From positions 146,693 to 210,692 of the forward strand of contig NZ_VJZP01000003.1 in NCBI RefSeq assembly GCF_007097265.1: a stretch of 64,000 nt of DNA. The letters are read 5' to 3'. Below, piece by piece: positions 62,301 to 64,000 of this stretch; the stretch's first letter is position 1; the number at the start of each line of letters is the position of its first letter. The notes under the pieces are model-generated. The model saw only the letters and a list, made by a program, of their open reading frames with translations, was not told the origin of the DNA and ran no database searches. A program made the translations under genes and the position numbers. This stretch comes from Flavobacterium gawalongense (GTDB lineage: Bacteria > Bacteroidota > Bacteroidia > Flavobacteriales > Flavobacteriaceae).

Positions 62301-63524
62301 ATGGAAAGAATCCAGAAAATAAAAGCATTTCTAAATCTGGATGATGCTAAAACCGAAATTGGAACTATGGTAGAAAACCAAGGCAAAATCTATTTCAAAT
62401 ACCATCCGGATTTTATTTTATGCGGATTAGAAATTTCCCCTTTTAAAATGAAATTATCCAATGCCATTTTAGCACCAAAAGAAACTCATTTTGAGGGGCT
62501 CTTTGGTGTTTTTTCAGATTCTATTCCTGATGGCTGGGGCAGATTATTGTTAGACAGAAAGTTGCTCTCCATGGGAGTCAATTTAAACGATATTACTCCG
62601 TTAGACCGATTGGCTTACATAGATAAAAACAGTGTTGGAGCAATTTCTTACGAGCCTGAATATGTAAACAGCTACACTAATTTTAATGCGGTAGATTTAG
62701 ATCAGATTTCCAATGAAATTGAAACCGTTCTCAGCGGAACTTCAGAAGATGTAATTGAAGAACTATTTAAACTTGGCGGTTCATCGGGCGGTGCAAGGCC
62801 AAAAATATTGATTGGATTTAACCCAAATACCAAAGAATTGCTTTATGGAAAATCTGATTTACCGGAAGGTTTTGAACATTGGATAGTAAAATTTCCATCT
62901 TCTAATGATTTAGCTGACATTGCTTTAATTGAATACACTTACAATCAAATGGCACAAGCTGCCGGAATTGAAGTCAATGAATTTCGATTGTTTAAAAGTA
63001 AAAAAGGCAAGTATTTCTTTGGAAGCAAACGGTTTGACCGAATTCATAATAAAAAACTTCACTTGCATTCTGTAGCCGGATTATTGCATGACAATTTCAG
63101 AATGAGCACTTTAGATTACGGACATATTATGGATTGCGCTTTCACATTAGAAAAAGACTTTAATGCTTTTATTAAAGTCCTACGATTAGCCACTTTCAAT
63201 GTTTTAGCCCATAACCGAGATGACCACAGTAAAAACTTTTCTTTTTTAATGGATAAAAACGGTTATTGGAAATTGGCACCTGCTTATGATTTAACTTTTT
63301 CCAACTCGTCTTATGGTTTTCACAGTACAACCGTTGCAGGTGAAAGTAAAAATCCAACTTTGGAACATTTGACAGTATTAGCCAAACATTTCGGAATTAA
63401 AAATCCTAACCCCATTTTTGAAGAGGTAAAAGGAGCTATTTCTCAATTTGGTATATTAGGGTCAAATAATGGAATTAGTACCGATTCCATGAAATTGATA
63501 AGTGGTAGTTTGAGATTCAAATAA
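62301..63524 (+). CDS. hipA: HipA-family toxin kinase
   Basis: This 407-residue protein has the HipA N-terminal domain (GKIYFKYHPDFI, then FGVFSDSIPDGWGRLLLDRK near residue 72) and the kinase-like C-terminal domain. The phosphorylation-loop SSGGARPK is near 155, the catalytic AHNRDDHSKNFSFL near 306 and the metal-binding PAYDLTFS near 332. The active-site Asp residues are intact. HipA kinases inactivate glutamyl-tRNA synthetase or other targets and promote persistence. It ends just before a split copy of the rng terminator. Confidence 0.93.
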   Translation: MERIQKIKAFLNLDDAKTEIGTMVENQGKIYFKYHPDFILCGLEISPFKMKLSNAILAPKETHFEGLFGVFSDSIPDGWGRLLLDRKLLSMGVNLNDITPLDRLAYIDKNSVGAISYEPEYVNSYTNFNAVDLDQISNEIETVLSGTSEDVIEELFKLGGSSGGARPKILIGFNPNTKELLYGKSDLPEGFEHWIVKFPSSNDLADIALIEYTYNQMAQAAGIEVNEFRLFKSKKGKYFFGSKRFDRIHNKKLHLHSVAGLLHDNFRMSTLDYGHIMDCAFTLEKDFNAFIKVLRLATFNVLAHNRDDHSKNFSFLMDKNGYWKLAPAYDLTFSNSSYGFHSTTVAGESKNPTLEHLTVLAKHFGIKNPNPIFEEVKGAISQFGILGSNNGISTDSMKLISGSLRFK

Positions 63525-63528
63525 AACT

Positions 63529-63549
63529 AAAAACCGCCTTTCGTGAGAT
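63529..63549 (+). repeat. Left half of the rng terminator, second copy
   Basis: AAAAACCGCCTTTCGTGAG plus AT is identical to 61769-61789. The right half (TTGGCGG plus T-run) is missing because a mobile element starts here. Confidence 0.85.
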
Positions 63550-64000
63550 GAGGGTACTGAAAAAGTCCTTTAAGGAATAAATACAATAATTTAAGGAGTA
63601 GAAATCTTAGTTTTTCTGCTCCTTTTTTCGTATATTTAGCTATAATTATAAGGGTTTTTAGATGTTAGTACAGCAACAAACAATACAATTCAGCGAGCAT
63701 TCTACGTTGTATGATTTAATAGTTCCAAAGGAAAATATATTAAGAAAAATCAACGATTTAATTGATTTTTCCTTTATTTATGACGAGTTGTTAAATAAAT
63801 ACTGCACCACTAATGGGCGTATGGCAGAAAGTCCTGTTCGTATGTTCAAGTATTTGCTTCTTAAAACAATTTACACCGTTTCCGATGTTGATGTAGTGGA
63901 ACGTTCGCGTTACGATATGTCCTTTAAATATTTTTTGGATATGAATCCAGAAGACGATGTTATCAATTCTAGTTCGTTGACAAAATTTAGAAAACTACGT
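63550..64000 (+). mobile_element. IS1182-family element, left end
   Basis: The terminal sequence GAGGGTACTGAAAAAGTCC and the following hairpin-and-T-run stretch (GGAGTAGAAATC, then TTTTTCTGCTCCTTTTTT) closely resemble the left end of the 171-base miniature element at 16858. A transposase gene follows. The element is cut by the window edge, so its right end and target duplication are not seen. Confidence 0.85.
63662..64000 (+). CDS. IS1182-family transposase, N-terminal part
   Basis: The gene starts MLVQQQTIQFSEHSTLYDLI and runs off the window after 113 codons. Residues such as NGRMAESPVRMFKYLLLKTI, DVVERSRYDMSFKYFLDM and SSLTKFRKLR match the IS1182-family N-terminal domain (DUF772/IS5-like helix region). 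No stop or frameshift appears in the visible part, so the copy may be active. The catalytic DDE domain lies outside the window. Confidence 0.9.
   Translation, partial: MLVQQQTIQFSEHSTLYDLIVPKENILRKINDLIDFSFIYDELLNKYCTTNGRMAESPVRMFKYLLLKTIYTVSDVDVVERSRYDMSFKYFLDMNPEDDVINSSSLTKFRKLR

Overview
The window is a low-GC chromosomal segment from a member of the Flavobacteriaceae, most likely Flavobacterium or a close relative. Supporting signs are the gliding-motility genes gldD and gldE, TAnnTTTG -7 promoter boxes in front of rplM, polA, hup, rplU, greA and ahcY, a MutY-SSB-GldE-GldD block, a SusC/TonB-type receptor, and several interspersed-repeat families typical of that group. No tRNA or rRNA gene and no CRISPR array is visible.

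Layout. 1-6.6 kb: polysaccharide deacetylase, a cysteine-less thioredoxin-fold protein, a membrane metallophosphoesterase, DNA polymerase I and a LacI-type regulator. 6.8-9.7 kb: rplM-rpsI and rpsB-tsf. 9.7-16.8 kb: an accessory island behind tsf with a divergent frameshifted XRE regulator, two double-glycine-leader peptides, a CPBP membrane protein, a large glycosyltransferase-like/C39-like fusion protein, a HlyD adaptor and a C39 peptidase-ABC transporter. The island ends in a second, diverged copy of the last 95 bases of tsf. 16.8-18.5 kb: mobile-element debris, namely an IS1182-type miniature element inside a terminator, an IS5-type remnant, and a truncated paralogue of a downstream gene. 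18.6-22.8 kb: an operon of five exported proteins of unknown function. 22.9-24.1 kb: yhhQ-like transporter and tag. 24.2-31.2 kb: TPP riboswitch and the thiamine operon thiS-thiC-tenI-thiD-thiE-thiG-thiH-thiF. 31.2-37.7 kb: MOSC protein, aat, DUF3127 protein, flavin reductase, histidine kinase, transglutaminase-like protein, HIT protein, greA. 37.8-45.6 kb: Rieske-like lipoprotein, a TonB receptor under a second TPP riboswitch, arfB, a NadR-DUF4301 fusion, pnuC, a PcrB/GGGP synthase and a phosphopantetheinyl transferase. 45.8-51.3 kb: ahcY, cysK, and rplU-rpmA with an AAA/DUF4143 ATPase placed between rpmA and a diverged copy of the rpmA 3' end. 51.5-59.5 kb: two M16 peptidases, an EamA transporter, an HMA lipoprotein, gldD-gldE-ssb-mutY. 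59.5-64 kb: HU protein, a 30-residue basic protein, RNase G, a hipBA module and the start of an IS1182-family transposase.

How the genes work together. The island at 10-16.7 kb reads as a complete two-peptide bacteriocin-like system: peptides with matched 22-residue leaders, a C39 transporter that would cleave and export them, a HlyD adaptor, a CPBP candidate immunity or processing protein, and one unusual fusion protein that may tailor or recruit the peptides. The two TPP riboswitches connect de novo thiamine synthesis with an outer-membrane receptor, and perhaps with PnuC and a kinase for vitamin salvage. Three accessory cassettes (behind tsf, rpmA and rng) share one architecture: each sits behind a conserved translation/RNA gene and is bounded by a repeat of that gene's 3' tail or terminator. 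This recurring landing pattern, and the bacteriocin-like system it delivered, are the most interesting parts of the window.
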